Assembly: GCA_032719365.1 (NCBI GenBank)
Contig: CM064871.1
Span: forward strand, 39,529,566 to 39,593,565
Length of the DNA: 64,000 nt
Reading direction: 5' to 3'
Origin: Prinsepia uniflora
Taxonomy: Eukaryota; Streptophyta; Magnoliopsida; Rosales; Rosaceae
This document shows positions 12,983-24,700 of the stretch, one piece after another. A model generated the notes under the pieces. That model ran no database searches. It worked only from the letters and a program-made list of their open reading frames with translations, and was not told where the DNA came from. Made by a program: the position numbers and the translations under genes. Positions within the stretch are counted from its first letter, which is position 1, and every line of letters begins with the position of its first letter.

Positions 12983-15177
12983 AAAAACCATAGGAAATCC
13001 CAAATCATGTTTCATAACCCATTTACCATCATCAGAAAACATTTATAGGGTGAATTTCTTAAATATGGCATCAAAATCTGAAAACCGGCTTTTTCTCGAA
13101 AAACGTGCCAAAATTCGGAAACGTCTCGAAAAACATGCAAACATTTCAATCACGTATAACCATCATTTAAAGCATAAAAACACACATAATATCATAAACA
13201 TCGATAAAACAGTTAGGCATGCTCGAAAGTAAGAAAGAGTTCACTCACAAATCTGAGCAAGTCAGTCGCGCTCCGTGCGCTCCTCGACCGTCTCGGGTGC
13301 CTCCCGTCCTGTCAAAATGCACCAAATAGGGTCACAAATACATCAAGGATCCTAATCCTAATTTCCCCAATTTTTCAGGAATTAAATAATATTTTAATCC
13401 TAAACCCGTAACCGTCTGGATTCCCGAACAACTCCGTAACACCGTCCGATTCACCCGAAAACTATACCATTGGATTCCTTAGAATATTTAGGACTAAACT
13501 CATGTTGGAAGCTTGGCCGGATTCCTCCCCACGCGCCTCCACGCGCCGCCCAAAGTGGCTGCGCGTGGGCCTCACGCGCCTGCTACAGTGCTTCTCCTTC
13601 CTCGAGTCACCCGGTTCAACACAGTTGAACCGGCGTGACCGGTTCTCTGTAATCCGACCACCGTTCCAATCCAATCCAATCTCATTCTCTTCGTCCCATC
13701 CTAAGCAATCTAACCACGTCCTAACCTTGAAGAATCACGGCCGGAAACCCACCGTTCACGGCCTCGAAACAGACGGCCCGTAGCCCCTGTTTTGGCCGCC
13801 GGCCGCCCAGGTCCTCCCCCGTCACGGCGTTCATCTTAATCGACGCCTAGGACCTTCCTGAACTTCACTCCACTCACCAATCCCCTCGATTCTCACCCTA
13901 CCCTCACGACTTTGAATCGAAAAATCACGGGAAAACAGAGTAAAAAGGCTTACCCTTCGATTCTGTCTCCGCCGTGGGCACCGCCGCCTACCACGGTGCT
14001 TGTTGGACTCCCCGTAGCCTCCTTAGTCTCCTAGTGGCTTGAATCGATCCACCACACGGCACAACAGCCACCACAGTCCACTGCCTTCTCTGTTTTCTCC
14101 AAAAATCTAGCCGTCCACCGTATAGCCTCCGTGCACGGTTGCAGCTCCAAAACGCGATCACCAGCACCGCCTTGCCTCACGGTCCCTCTCTCAACTCACT
14201 CTTCACTCACTCTCCCCTTGAATCGATCACCGTCTCTCCAATTTCTTCTCTCTGTTTTTCTGCGTTCAAGTTCAAGCACGGTTTGAGTTTTGAACAAAGT
14301 ATGGCCGTGCACACTTTGGAACTCTTTGGAACAATCCAGCGCCCCCACGTGTCCACAATCCTATGGACAAAGCAGAAAATATCCTACCCCACTCAGCCAC
14401 TTGTCCTCATCCAATTGGCTGAAAGAGAATGACCAAAATACCCCTTGTGTAAATAATTACCGTTTTGCCCTCGAACGTTCTAGACCCGTATCTTTTCCGT
14501 CCGACGTCCGATGACAGCGTGCCGCCTGTCGTTGAACTCAGGACGTCGAGACCTATCTAACGGTCCTCGGTCTACGTGAAAATCACAAGTCCTCCAAAAA
14601 GTCAACATCTTCCTTGTTTACTCAAAATTACGGTAATGCCCCTAATCTTCCGAACGTCATAACTTTCCCTCCGGTTATCCAAATCGAACATGCCACCTGT
14701 CTACGGACTCGTGACGTCCTAACCTACGTCACGGTTAAGGTTCAACACTCATCCAATCGGTAATTCAAAAAGTCAACTTTTCGTCTACTATTCACAAGGG
14801 CAAAATCGTCCTTTATATACAAAACTTTATAAAATTACAGTTTTACCCTTCCCGAAGGTACGGGTTGTTACAGCCGTGGTAACCGTGGTCTAGGTCCACA
14901 TGGTGGATATCACGCTCCTCTTGGTCCTCATGCTCAAAACGAAAGAAACCCTGGTCCGGCCCGTTGCCACCAGAATAAAAACCCACCTGACTTATGTTAT
15001 AAATGTGGAGGTCGCGATCACTGGTCCCGCACCTATCGTGCATCAGCACAAGTTATTGCCCAGTACCATGCTAGACGTGGTACTCGAGAGACTAATTTTG
15101 CTACAGGACCAGTCCCCGCTGATACCACCCTTGCCATTGCTGATTTCCTGACTGCTGTTAGACATGATGAGGATTGA

Positions 15178-15382
15178 GTTATTTACATAAACATGGATAT
15201 GATCGGCGTTTGTGCTGTTTTTTTTCTGGATATTGTTTTTTTTATTACTATTTCTGGATATTATTTGGTGATTCATATTTGTTTTGGACTTATTTTGTTA
15301 TCTGCTCAAATATTATTTAATCTATTTATTCATTTTTCATAAATGTGATTGTTGATTACTTTAGTTATATTGATGGTTAGGC
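15178..15382 (+). other. Non-coding gap between Copia gag and pol
   Basis: About 200 bp, T-rich, lies between the gag stop and the first protease motif. It ends with a T-rich stretch and TTGATGGTTAG, which could be a splice acceptor. No coding similarity is visible. It may be a spacer or a remnant intron used to express pol separately; this is inference. Confidence 0.4.
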
Positions 15383-16658
15383 ATGTCAAATGGTGAAGTT
15401 TGTTGTTTAGCCAACAGTGCTACTACGCACACTATCCTCCGTGATATGATATTTTTTACAAACTTAATACCTAACCACACCGCTGTGACAACTATATCTG
15501 GCCAATCAAATTTGATTGAAGGCTCCGGAAGAGCCCACCTTATGTTGTCCACCAGTATCGTATTTACCATTGTTATACTCCCCACGTTACAACAGAACGT
15601 TATTGAGTTTTAACGATATTCGAGCTAATGATTATAATGTTGAAACCACAAAAGAAAAGAATGTGGAATATCTTTGTATAACCTCCAACTTGTATGGCCG
15701 GAAGCATACATTGGAGAAATTGAAATGCTTGAGGAGTGGACTATACATGACAACTATTATAACCATTGAGGCAAATCACATAGCTAGTCGGAAGCTACCT
15801 AACCCTAGCAACTACTTATTATGGCATGACCGATTGAGACACCCAGGTCAAGGTATGATGCGTCGTATTCTCAATACATCACACGGGTATCCCCTTACAA
15901 ATAAAGACCTTGTGTTTAGTGAAACACTATGCCAAGCTTGCTCAATGGGAAAATTGAACACTAGACCATCATATGAAAATATCGATAAAGACTCTGTTCC
16001 TTTCTTGTACAGAATACAAGGGGATATTTATGGACCCATCCAACCACCATGTGAACCATTTAAATATTTCATGGTTTTGGTTGATGCATCGACGCGGTGG
16101 TCCCATGTGACCCTATTGTCCACACGCAATGTTGTGTTTGCTAAACTCCTTGCCCAGATCATTAAATTAAGGACCCACCATTCGGATTATCCTATAAAGT
16201 CCACCAGACTTGATAATGCCAGTGAGTTTACATTGAAATCTTTCGATGATTATGGCATGTCCCTTGGGATTGATGTTGAACATCCAGTTGCACATGTTCA
16301 CACCCATAATGGTCTCGTAGAAGCATTCATTAAACGATTACGAATGATTGCACGGACCATGGTTATGCTCACCAAGCTCCCAATTTCTACGAGGGGCTAT
16401 GTAATTTTGCATGCAGCTATGTTGGTTTGGTTGAGGCCCACTGCCACCCAACCCTATTCCTCGTTACAGCTGGTAACTAGTTACGAACCCAATGTTTCGC
16501 ACTTAATCATTTTTGGGTGTGCATTTTACTTGCTAATTGCACCACCACAAAGTACAAAAAGGGGACCTCAATGCCGAAGGGGCATATATATCGGCTATAA
16601 ATACCCCTCAATTATACGCTATTTAGAGCCCTTGACAGGTGATCTCTTTACCGCTTGA
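15383..16658 (+). pseudogene. Copia protease and integrase remnant
   Basis: The protease piece (15383-15613) has NSATTHTILRD and SNLIEGSGR. The usual catalytic Asp of the DSATTHT motif is Asn here, so this protease would be dead. The gag-pre-integrase and integrase piece lies in another frame (about 15605-16658). It has an HHCC zinc domain with WHDRLRH and CQACSMGK, and catalytic acidic residues in GDIYG, RLDNASEF and LVEAF that match the DDE triad. After these, a truncated region ends in RGIYIGYKYPS. The integrase stretch is the best preserved part of the element, open for about 350 codons, but it lacks its normal upstream reading frame. Confidence 0.9.
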
Positions 16659-18480
16659 TTTGTGGATTGTCACTTCGATGAGACAGCCTTCCCGCCGTTA
16701 AGGGGAGATAAGAATGTCAACATTCCTGAAGAACGACGTGAATTGACGTGGAATGTCTCCACTATGTCTCATCTAGATCCCTGAACCGCACAAAGTGAGA
16801 ATGAAGTGCGGAGAATTCTAGATCTACAGAGTGTAGCGAATAATATGTCAGATGCTTTCTCTGATCTAGCTAAAGTGATGAGATCACATATACCTGCTTT
16901 AAACGTGCATGTAAGGATAGACGTCCCTGTAGGACACGCCGTCCCAGATGGACGGGTCGTCCCAGGTAGACGAAGTACGACCATGGCGGCAAACCAGTCA
17001 TATGTCCCTACCCCGAAGCGAGGTAGACCAATAGGTTCGAAAGAATCTCATCCCCGGAAGAGGACAAATTTGGCACAATCGAATCCCTTGGATATCACTA
17101 AATCATCTGATCAATCTCATGAGATAATTCTGGATTATGGGTCTGTCTTAGAAGAGACGACATTGGGGGATGCCTCAACGTCTGAACCCACTCTCGAGAA
17201 TAGAGAGATCTCGGTAAACTATGCATGCTTAAATGAGATATGGAACCAGAATGATATTATCATTGATGATATATTTTTATTCGTAGTAGCTACTGAAATA
17301 ATAACTAGTGATGATATCAAACCTCGCTCCGTTGATGAATGCCAACGTAGAGAAGACTGGTCAAAATGGAAAGAAGCAATCCAGGTCAAACTTGATTCCT
17401 TGACAAAAAGAAAGGTGTTTGGACCTGTAGCTCTTATACCTCCCCATGTTAAACCTGTAGGCTTTAAATGGGTATTTGTAAGGAAGCGTAATGAGAAAAA
17501 CGAGATTGTGAGATACAAGGCTTGTCTAGTGGCATAAGGATTTTCTCAACACCGTGGAATTGATTACGAGGAGACATATTCTCCCGTAATGGACGTTATA
17601 ACGTTCCGCTACCTTATCAGTTAGGTAGTTTCCGAAAAACTAAGTATGCAGCTTTTGGATATGGTCACAGCTTATCTCTATGGGGATCTAGATATAGATA
17701 TATATATATACATATGAAAGTTTCTGAAGGACTTAAGATATCTGATGCAAATAGTTCCAGACCACGGAACACGCTCTCCATTCATTTGAGGCGTTCCTTT
17801 TATGGATTGAAACAATCCGGACGGATGTGGTATAACCGTCTAAGTGAATATTTGATTAGATTGGGATATGTTAATAATGAATTATGCTTATGCGTGTTTA
17901 TTAAGAAAAAAAGTTCCGGGTTCGCTATAGTGGCAGTTTATATCGATGACATGAATCTAATTTGTACTCTTGAAGAGATCCAAGAAACCGCTAAGCACCT
18001 GAAGTTAGAATTTAAAATGAAGGATCTTGGGAGAACACACTTCTGTCTCGGCCTAGAGCTTGAGCATCATGCAGATGGAATTTTGGTCCATCAATCGAAT
18101 TACATCCAGAAGATGTTGAGACGCTTTAATGAGGATAAAGCGAAACCTTCAAGAACGCCCATGATCGTCTGAAGCCTAGATCCTAAGAAGGACCCATTTC
18201 GTCCAACAGATGACAACGAAAAGATATTGAAGGACCCGTTTCGACCTGCCGTGCCATATCTAAGTGCAATAGACGCACTATTGTACTTGGCTCAATGCAT
18301 TAGACCAGACATTTCATTCGTTGTGAACTTGCTAGCTAGATTTAGCTCTGCGCCAACACGTCGCCACTGGAATGGCATAAAAGACATGTTCAGATACCTT
18401 AGAGGTACAACGAATTTGGGCTTATTCTATCTCTATGCATCGAGGAATGAATCAAACCTCCTTGGTCTCTCGAAATGATG
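16659..18480 (+). pseudogene. Copia reverse transcriptase remnant with upstream linker
   Basis: The linker (16806-17340) is followed by the RT N-terminal part (WSKWKEAIQ, GFKWVFVRKRN), a stop at about 17535, the palm region with SFYGLKQS near 17800, and the catalytic motif YIDD near 17939-17950. Further stops and frame changes occur at about 17590-17710 and 18170. The RT tail has YLAQCIRPDIS near 18280. RT copies element RNA into DNA; this copy cannot make one protein. Confidence 0.88.
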
Positions 18481-18992
18481 CAGGCCTTGTTGGGTATGCT
18501 GATGTAGGCTACCTATCAGACCCACACAAGGCACGTTCCCAATCTGGTTATGTCTTTAGCATTGCGAACACATCAATATCTTGGAGGTCTATGAAACAGA
18601 CCCTTGTTGCTACGTCTTCGAATCATGCAGAGATTTTAGCCATACACGAAGCAATTCGTGAATGCATATGGCTAAGAGCCATTACTGGGCATATTCAAAG
18701 TACATGTGGACTGAACTCCACCCATAATAAACCGACAGTTATCTACGAAGATAATGCTGCTTGCATAGAGCAGATGAAGACCGGTTTCATTAAGGGAGAC
18801 AACACCAAGTATATTGCACCAAAGTTTTTCTTTAACCAACAACAGCAAGAACATCAGAAGATTGAGATCATGCCAATACGAACTCAAGATAATCATGCAG
18901 ACTTGTTCACTAAGTCATTACCAAAAACCACATTCCAACAGCATGTGCAAGGTATTGGTTTACGTAGACTGGCTGATCTACCTAATCTGTAG
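18435..18992 (+). pseudogene. Copia RNase H remnant
   Basis: An open stretch of 185 codons carries the Copia RNase H motifs: YADVGYLSDPHKARSQSGY, SSNHAEILAIHEAIREC, YEDNAACI and NHADLFTKSLP. The catalytic acidic residues appear kept. It is out of frame with the RT segment before it. The stop at 18990-18992 is the natural pol end. Confidence 0.88.
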
Positions 18993-19711
18993 TTTTCAGA
19001 GGGAGTCAAGATCAGAGGGAGTATCCTAAAGTATACCAAGTATCAGGAATTATACTGAGTATCTCGAAGTATACTCACATTGTCAGGACCCACCCCGGTT
19101 TCACCCCGAAACCCGAGGTAAATCCCGCTCCCGTCTGACTCCCCGACACAACACCTAAGGAACACTCACTCGAACCCAGTCAAACGCAGGAGTAATTACA
19201 AAATATCCCAAAATCCTTATCGTGTACAGAGCATAGCACTACATTACAAGGAAAATAACACATGATCATCGTGTACTCTTTTGTCCTACGACGAGGTTGA
19301 TTGTGTCCCATTGGGTTTTGTTACCTGGCTAGGTTTTAATGAGGCACATTTTGGTATGATCACCCCGCTAACAATGCATCCCGAAAATGCCTTTATTTGA
19401 CTCATATGCATTTGCTCATCTTTCCCCTTCGACCATGGGTTTTCCCATTGGGTTTACCAGGCAAGGTTTTGGTGAAGCAACACTAATGCATTTTATTTTA
19501 AAGGCAGACTATCTACCTGTATTCCAGAAGAGACGACATCAGCTACCTCAGAAGATTCCAATGTGATCACATACACGCACGTTGCACTCTTTTTCCTTCG
19601 ACCAGGGTTATTTTTGTCCCATAGGATTTTTATTACTTGGCAAGGTTTTAACGAGGCAACACATAAGTGCGTAGTCCAACGACACCATTACATGAAATAT
19701 CCAAGGGGGAG
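18993..19711 (+). other. Copia 3' untranslated region with polypurine tract
   Basis: A repetitive non-coding region with phrases such as TTGGCAAGGTTTTAACGAGG recurring with changes near 19320, 19460 and 19635, common downstream of pol in plant Copia elements. The polypurine tract AAGGGGGAG is at 19703-19711, next to the right LTR. A 178-bp insertion lies at 19081-19258. Confidence 0.75.
19081..19258 (-). mobile_element. Short end-fragment of the large-LTR family
   Basis: This begins TGTCAGGACCCACCCCGG and continues with the GCTCCCGTCTGAC motif seen at the end of other copies. It then stops after 178 bp without the other LTR end. CACAT flanks it on both sides (19076-19080 and 19259-19263). 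It is either an insertion that lost most of its length or a chance match of the flank. Confidence 0.6.
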
Positions 19712-19924
19712 TGTTGTAAATTATATTAAGGGATATGTCTATTTATGTAAATGGGTACAAAGGGTAGATAGGTAAACGTACATATATATTAACCATATCC
19801 TTATACAAATGGGTTAATTAGTTTTTTTTATTGATATACTCATATTATTCTGAATGTATTAACCCTATCCTTTTTCTCTCTGCCTCCTTCTCTAAAATCT
19901 CTCCCTCCTAAATCCTTCACAAAA
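19712..19924 (+). repeat. 3' LTR of the Copia element
   Basis: This 213-bp partner of 24-245 starts TGTTGTAAATTATATTAAGG. The terminal CAACA is CAAAA here. The TSD AAATC follows directly. Confidence 0.9.
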
Positions 19925-20025
19925 AAATCAATAAAATTAGAAATCACTTAACCTTCATAAGTCTACACTAATTAAAAAGAAGGTCTGACCTGAGGATCTT
20001 AATTAATTATTACTAATAATATATA

Positions 20026-20250
20026 GAGCAAATTACAGTTTACTACCCTCTAATTTACACTCAACTGCAAGGTTATACTTACCGTTTAAAATCTTGCAAT
20101 ATACACCCTTAACTATATTAGATAATACAATTTTCTCGCTCCCTTAGTTTTCTCATCCATAATTCCATTAACTTGTGACATGTCAATTGATGGGCCCACT
20201 CTAATTTGATTTCAGACTATAATGACTAAATTACCCTATGATATTTCTTC
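20026..20250 (+). repeat. Left terminal inverted repeat of the MULE
   Basis: It is complementary to 31705-31928. The match is close for about 185 bp and fades after that. Shared phrases include the TTTAAAATCTTGCAA block and the GGGCCCACTCTAATTTGA block. Confidence 0.88.
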
Positions 20251-20941
20251 TTTTCTCCCACGACAACGACTTCCTTCTTACAAATTGGCAGCGAGGGACG
20301 GAAGGGAATAACCTGACGCTTGAACGAATTGGCAGTGAGCGACGGAGGGGAAGAACCCTACACCCAACGACGCCTACCAAGAACCCAGCTCCGCCTACAC
20401 CCAGCACCGCCTATTAAGAACCCAACGACATCTACACCCAGCAACCTTTTACTCGAGCAAGGAATCAGCGATCCATTTACTAAACGGCCGTTCTTTCTCC
20501 TCAACGCCTGCCCTCATCCCAAACCTTCAAATTTACCCAGAACCTTGCCCAATTTTTTGTCCTCCTTCTTTCTAAAGTAGCATCGTTTTTTGCTCCATTC
20601 TTTATCTATTCACTGAGATTGATCGATTGCTTCGTCCAGAGTTACCCATATTAAATAATCTTTTCTACATTTCATTTGTGGCTCCAAGGCTGTTGTAAAG
20701 ACCAAATGCGTGGTCTTTGGTTCACATACATCCACAAAAGTCGTGTCTACTTCATATTTGGAAGTGTGGAACTACTACACTAACGAAAAACAGAAACTTA
20801 TGTTTGGTTTTGTTCATGTTCTGCTGATGCTGAACTATGTCTACTTCATATTTGAAGGTCAAAGATGCACCTAGAATATGTTCATTTTTTCGCATTGCCT
20901 ATGTATAGTTGCTTCGGGGTTGCTTTGTTATATTCGATATA
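20251..20941. other. MULE interior, left part, unrecognised
   Basis: Contains repeated short phrases (AATTGGCAG with CGACGGA near 20285 and 20330; CTACACCCA near 20360, 20393 and 20433). A longer phrase, GTCTACTTCATATTTG, occurs at about 20746 and 20837. The ORF at 20320-20580 shows no family motif. I cannot assign a source. Confidence 0.45.
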
Positions 20942-21516
20942 TGACGCGACCCACCCTCAATCCCCCGGGACTAAGGGCTAGGTCATGCTCCTGTCTAACT
21001 TACGCATGACACGAAGGCTAAACCGACGCTCAACCTCCATGTGACACGTAAGTCAAACAAGGGATTCTCAAACGAACTGGTTAAAAACTTCCGGACGTTC
21101 TAGAACGCGAAGAATCTACTGTGGATCGCGTATGTGATGTCTCCGTTTCTCTCTACCAACAGCCCAGACCGCAACAACCTGGAGGGTATCAAAAACATAA
21201 AAGACTGTGAGTGGATAAAAATAAAGGATGCATTCAGAAAACAGTTTATCAGAAAGACATTTATACCCTACATTTAAAAACCAATGCATGCATATAAAAC
21301 TCATTCCATAAAGCCATTCCATATCCGAGATAAGAAAACCATTATTGAAAACCAGAATCACATTTCCTTTCCTCAAATCCACAATTCAAATCCAGGGCCT
21401 CATCCCAAAATCATAAATCCTCATCAAAACCAAATCATCCGGGCCATTGCCCAAAACATAGGAAAACTAGAGAAAAACCAGTGAAAAACATCAATCATTT
21501 GAGTTGCTGGATCTCA

Positions 21517-21740
21517 GTGCGCCCGAGTCTTTAAACTCAAAACCATTCGCATAATCAGGTCTTCCCGGGATATCAACGAGTCTTTAAACTCAAAACACAA
21601 TCAACAGGCCTTGGGGGATATCACAATAACCTAGTCTTTAAACTCAAAACATATCAATCCAGGGCTCTTCCCCGTCAATCAACTGAGTCTTTAAAATCAA
21701 AAGCAGATCCATCCGTTTTTCTTTTTTCGGGTCTTTAAAC
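21517..21740 (-). repeat. Short tandem motif inside the LTR (GAGTCTTTAAACTC)
   Basis: Spaced copies of GAGTCTTTAAACTC and variants, ending with GGGTCTTTAAACCC near 21728, at the same LTR position as the arrays at 6967 and 9897. Confidence 0.85.
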
Positions 21741-24700
21741 CCAAATTCAAGTGAAAACCTCAGAAAATTCATATCCACATTCTCAACAATGATTCCGTAA
21801 GCTAGCATCCGGAACCATCACCTCAAACCCAAATCCAGAATTTCTCTTTCAAGTTCCAAAACCAAATCAAGAATCCTCTTTTCGAAATCTGATTCCAAAA
21901 CCGAAATCTCGTTATCGAAATCACATGAACAGGGCTTCAACCCAAAATTGCTTTTTCGAATTCCATTTTAAATCATTGAAATCAAATCATATTTCAAATC
22001 CCAAAATCAAATCATCAAAACCATCATCAAATCACAACATCAATCGCAATCTCGTAAAACGTGCAAATACGACAGAATCTCGACATCCGTGCAAAACTGT
22101 AAATCATCAAGTTCAGAATCATAATCATAGAATCATGTATAGAAAACATATCAAAACATATATGCATGCATCATAAGTTAGAAAGCAAAGTCCACTCACA
22201 GGCCATTAGTGTCGCCGCCTCGAGAAGCGCACACTTATGTTTTCCCGGCTAATCCACTATCACCGGCTTTCCCAAACCTGTCCAAATCCCATAATAAGGT
22301 CACTAACTACTTCATTAAGCTTCTACTAAAGCCCCGTAATTTTCCCGAATTTTTAACTATTTTTAAACAAGTTCTAAAACCTTCGGACATCCCGAAACAT
22401 ATCGAAACGATGTCCGATCGACTTGAAACCAGTGCCAAAATGTTTGTTACATCGATACGAACAGTGCCCCGGGCCCTGACGGGCCACCCAAAGGGGCTGC
22501 ACTTGAGGCCCATGCTCGACTACTATTCACTATCTTTAAGCTTTATTCGTCCGGTCTAAACCAGTTCGAACCGATCCAGCCAAACCGAACCGGCGTGGAC
22601 GGTTCAACAGCTTTCCTTGCGCTTTTTCGTCTTGTTTTCAATCATTTGAACCCCTATAGTTTAGTCTAGGTGTTTCCTATTGTTTTGTGACTATAAAAAC
22701 ATGAAAATAGATCAAAGTTCCTACCTCCAAGATTGCTGCAACACGGGTCGACGGTCCTCCGTCGTGTTTTCACGACTCTGATCATCCATAGCTGTGGTTT
22801 CAAGCTTAAGCTCTTCCTAGAGTTTCCAGGAACCTCAATCAAACATTCATTTCGATTGTCAACACCAAAACACGATTAATCAAATTTTAAATTAAAAACA
22901 GGACGTCGTGGTTTGATGACCCTACCTTTCGTCGTCCTCTGCCGTGAACTCCACCAATACTCACTCAACCTTCACTCCATATTCCCTTCACAACTCGTGG
23001 GCAAAGGATGAGGCCCTTAGGTGAGTCGAGTGCCACAGCCTCACAACCTCCCATGTTCCTCTTGATATCACAGTTTCCCAGGTTCCCAGCCACCGTCTAT
23101 GGTGGCCTTCACGAGCACACCGCCATCCTTCCACCGTCTTCAGCCTCTCTTTCCTTAATTACTCTTCATGGGTTGAAGGTTGGGTTGAGGGAACTATGTG
23201 ACCTCAAGGGTAAAATGGTAATTTTATGTGAATTTGATTAGACGGTGCAAGTGCTTTTAGTATGCTGATTTATTCATCTATCTTAAGTTGCTGCTTCAAC
23301 CCCTCATATGAGTGATAGACTTCATCAAGTGACAAGTGTCACTTGTTAACAAAGATTAGTGGCATTGGATTGCCGTTAGGAATAATTAATTCAATTGAAT
23401 GGATATTAACATATAGTTAGCACCGTACTTGGCTAAGAACACAGAGAACAAAAATTTCCTCAAAACCGTGTGATCAATTAGCAGCAAAACAAAGGAAATA
23501 CAGTGAATTAGAGTGATTAATTGGTGTAGGTTGGAGTGAAAAACCGAAAGAAAACCAAAAGAACTCGAGGGAAACCCATACTGGGAATGCCCGAAACAAC
23601 CATTAAAGGACCTAAATTCGATTTCAATTTTTGAGACGATTTAGTTCGAATTTGAGGTGATATTAAGCTCGCTGGGAACTAGACGACTCGAACCCAATCA
23701 ACTGGAACAAAAGTTGGAGGCGAATTAGTGACGAACAGACCCTGCAACTGTTTCGGAAATTCGAGCTTGAGTCCAATTACTTAGAGGTAATAATTCATGA
23801 AATTGATTTCGATTTCATGTTTATAATGGACCTATGATGCTTCTGGTATGATCAATTGAAGGAAACAGGCTGGTTTTGGGTAGAACCCGAATTCGAACCC
23901 GTCGGGTGTTCATCGTGAGTCGAGGATTGTGAGGGCTTGTGTGATTAAATTGAACTTATAGAACTATAGTTTAGGTTGAATGGATGTTAATGAGTGAAAG
24001 AAGGACGAAATTGAGCTTGAATCGAGGGAGATTGCACCGGGTCTGATCGCGGGTTTCAGACCCGTTTATCAGAGAAACGGCGAGGAAGGAGCACTGTAGC
24101 AGTGCACTGTTCACGGCGCGTGAGGGCGCGTGACTGGGAATCTAAAGGAGGGTTCAACACACTTTTTGATGCTCTTGATGATACGGACCTATTAGCGTTG
24201 GTTTCAGGTCAATCGGATATGAACTAAGAGTAGTTTTGTGTACCCGAAGCGTATAGGTTACTTTTAAAATAATATTATTTTATTCCGACGACTGGGAAAT
24301 TCGTACAGGAGATTATATAACAAGTTAGTAATCTTATATTCCTTGTTTGACAGGCCCGAATACTTCCAGGACGTCGGAGGAACACGAACAGCTAGAAACT
24401 GAACAATCTGGACGGTGTGTGAGTGAGCTTTTGTTTTCTACCCTAAATGCATGCATATATGTTTTAAATGTTTTTATAATATGATTTGACATGATTTGGT
24501 ATGACTAATGTTTCAGTATACCGATTTTCGGATTTTTGGAATATTATATTATTTTATGTGCTTTTGGGCACGATTTTCGAGAAAACTGTGAAACTGATAT
24601 TTCGAGCTAAGGCTCGGGGTTTGAACTTGATTTTGACTCGGATTATGAGTCTAGTATGAGATTTGATGGATTTATATCATGAATGAGATTGTGATTGCGC

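Larger units (their letters stand above)
9348..14872 (-). mobile_element. Solo LTR of the large-LTR family (copy 3), split by a nested solo LTR
   Basis: The perfect TSD GCCGT lies at 9343-9347 and 14873-14877. Left and right parts join cleanly when 10224-12982 and one TSD copy are removed, giving an LTR of about 2.76 kb that is closely similar to copy 2. It sits only 12 bp from copy 2 in the same orientation. Confidence 0.92.
5609..15177 (+). pseudogene. Copia gag (UBN2-type nucleocapsid precursor), broken and interrupted
   Basis: The start codon at 5609 opens MAHLNKLDFDALEVSG, a typical plant Copia gag N terminus. Two stops follow after about 20 codons. Later pieces in shifting frames match the family: a region near 6010-6140 with LLEKTF and LQQQYRE, then a Gly/Arg-rich linker with repeated RGRG and HPYD. 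The gene is cut by solo LTRs at 6414-9335 and 9348-14872. It resumes at 14873 and contains the zinc knuckle CYKCGGRDHWSRTY near 14995-15036. In that knuckle the last metal-binding Cys is Tyr. It ends at a stop near 15177. Gag would package the RNA in virus-like particles; this copy cannot. Confidence 0.85.
24..19924 (+). mobile_element. Ty1/Copia LTR retrotransposon, full length but decayed and filled with nested insertions
   Basis: The two ends are related LTRs (24-245 and 19712-19924) starting TGTTG and ending CAACA (left) or CAAAA (right). The 5-bp TSD AAATC lies at 19-23 and 19925-19929. The order gag, protease, integrase, reverse transcriptase, RNase H on the plus strand is the Copia order. 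A polypurine tract sits directly before the right LTR. About 12.7 kb of the 19.9 kb is younger insertions (726-4978, 6414-9335, 9348-14872, 19081-19258), so the original element was roughly 7 kb. Many stop codons and frameshifts make it dead. The gag type (N-terminal MAHLNKLDF, UBN2-like) is common in plant Copia elements. I did not assign a lineage. Confidence 0.93.
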
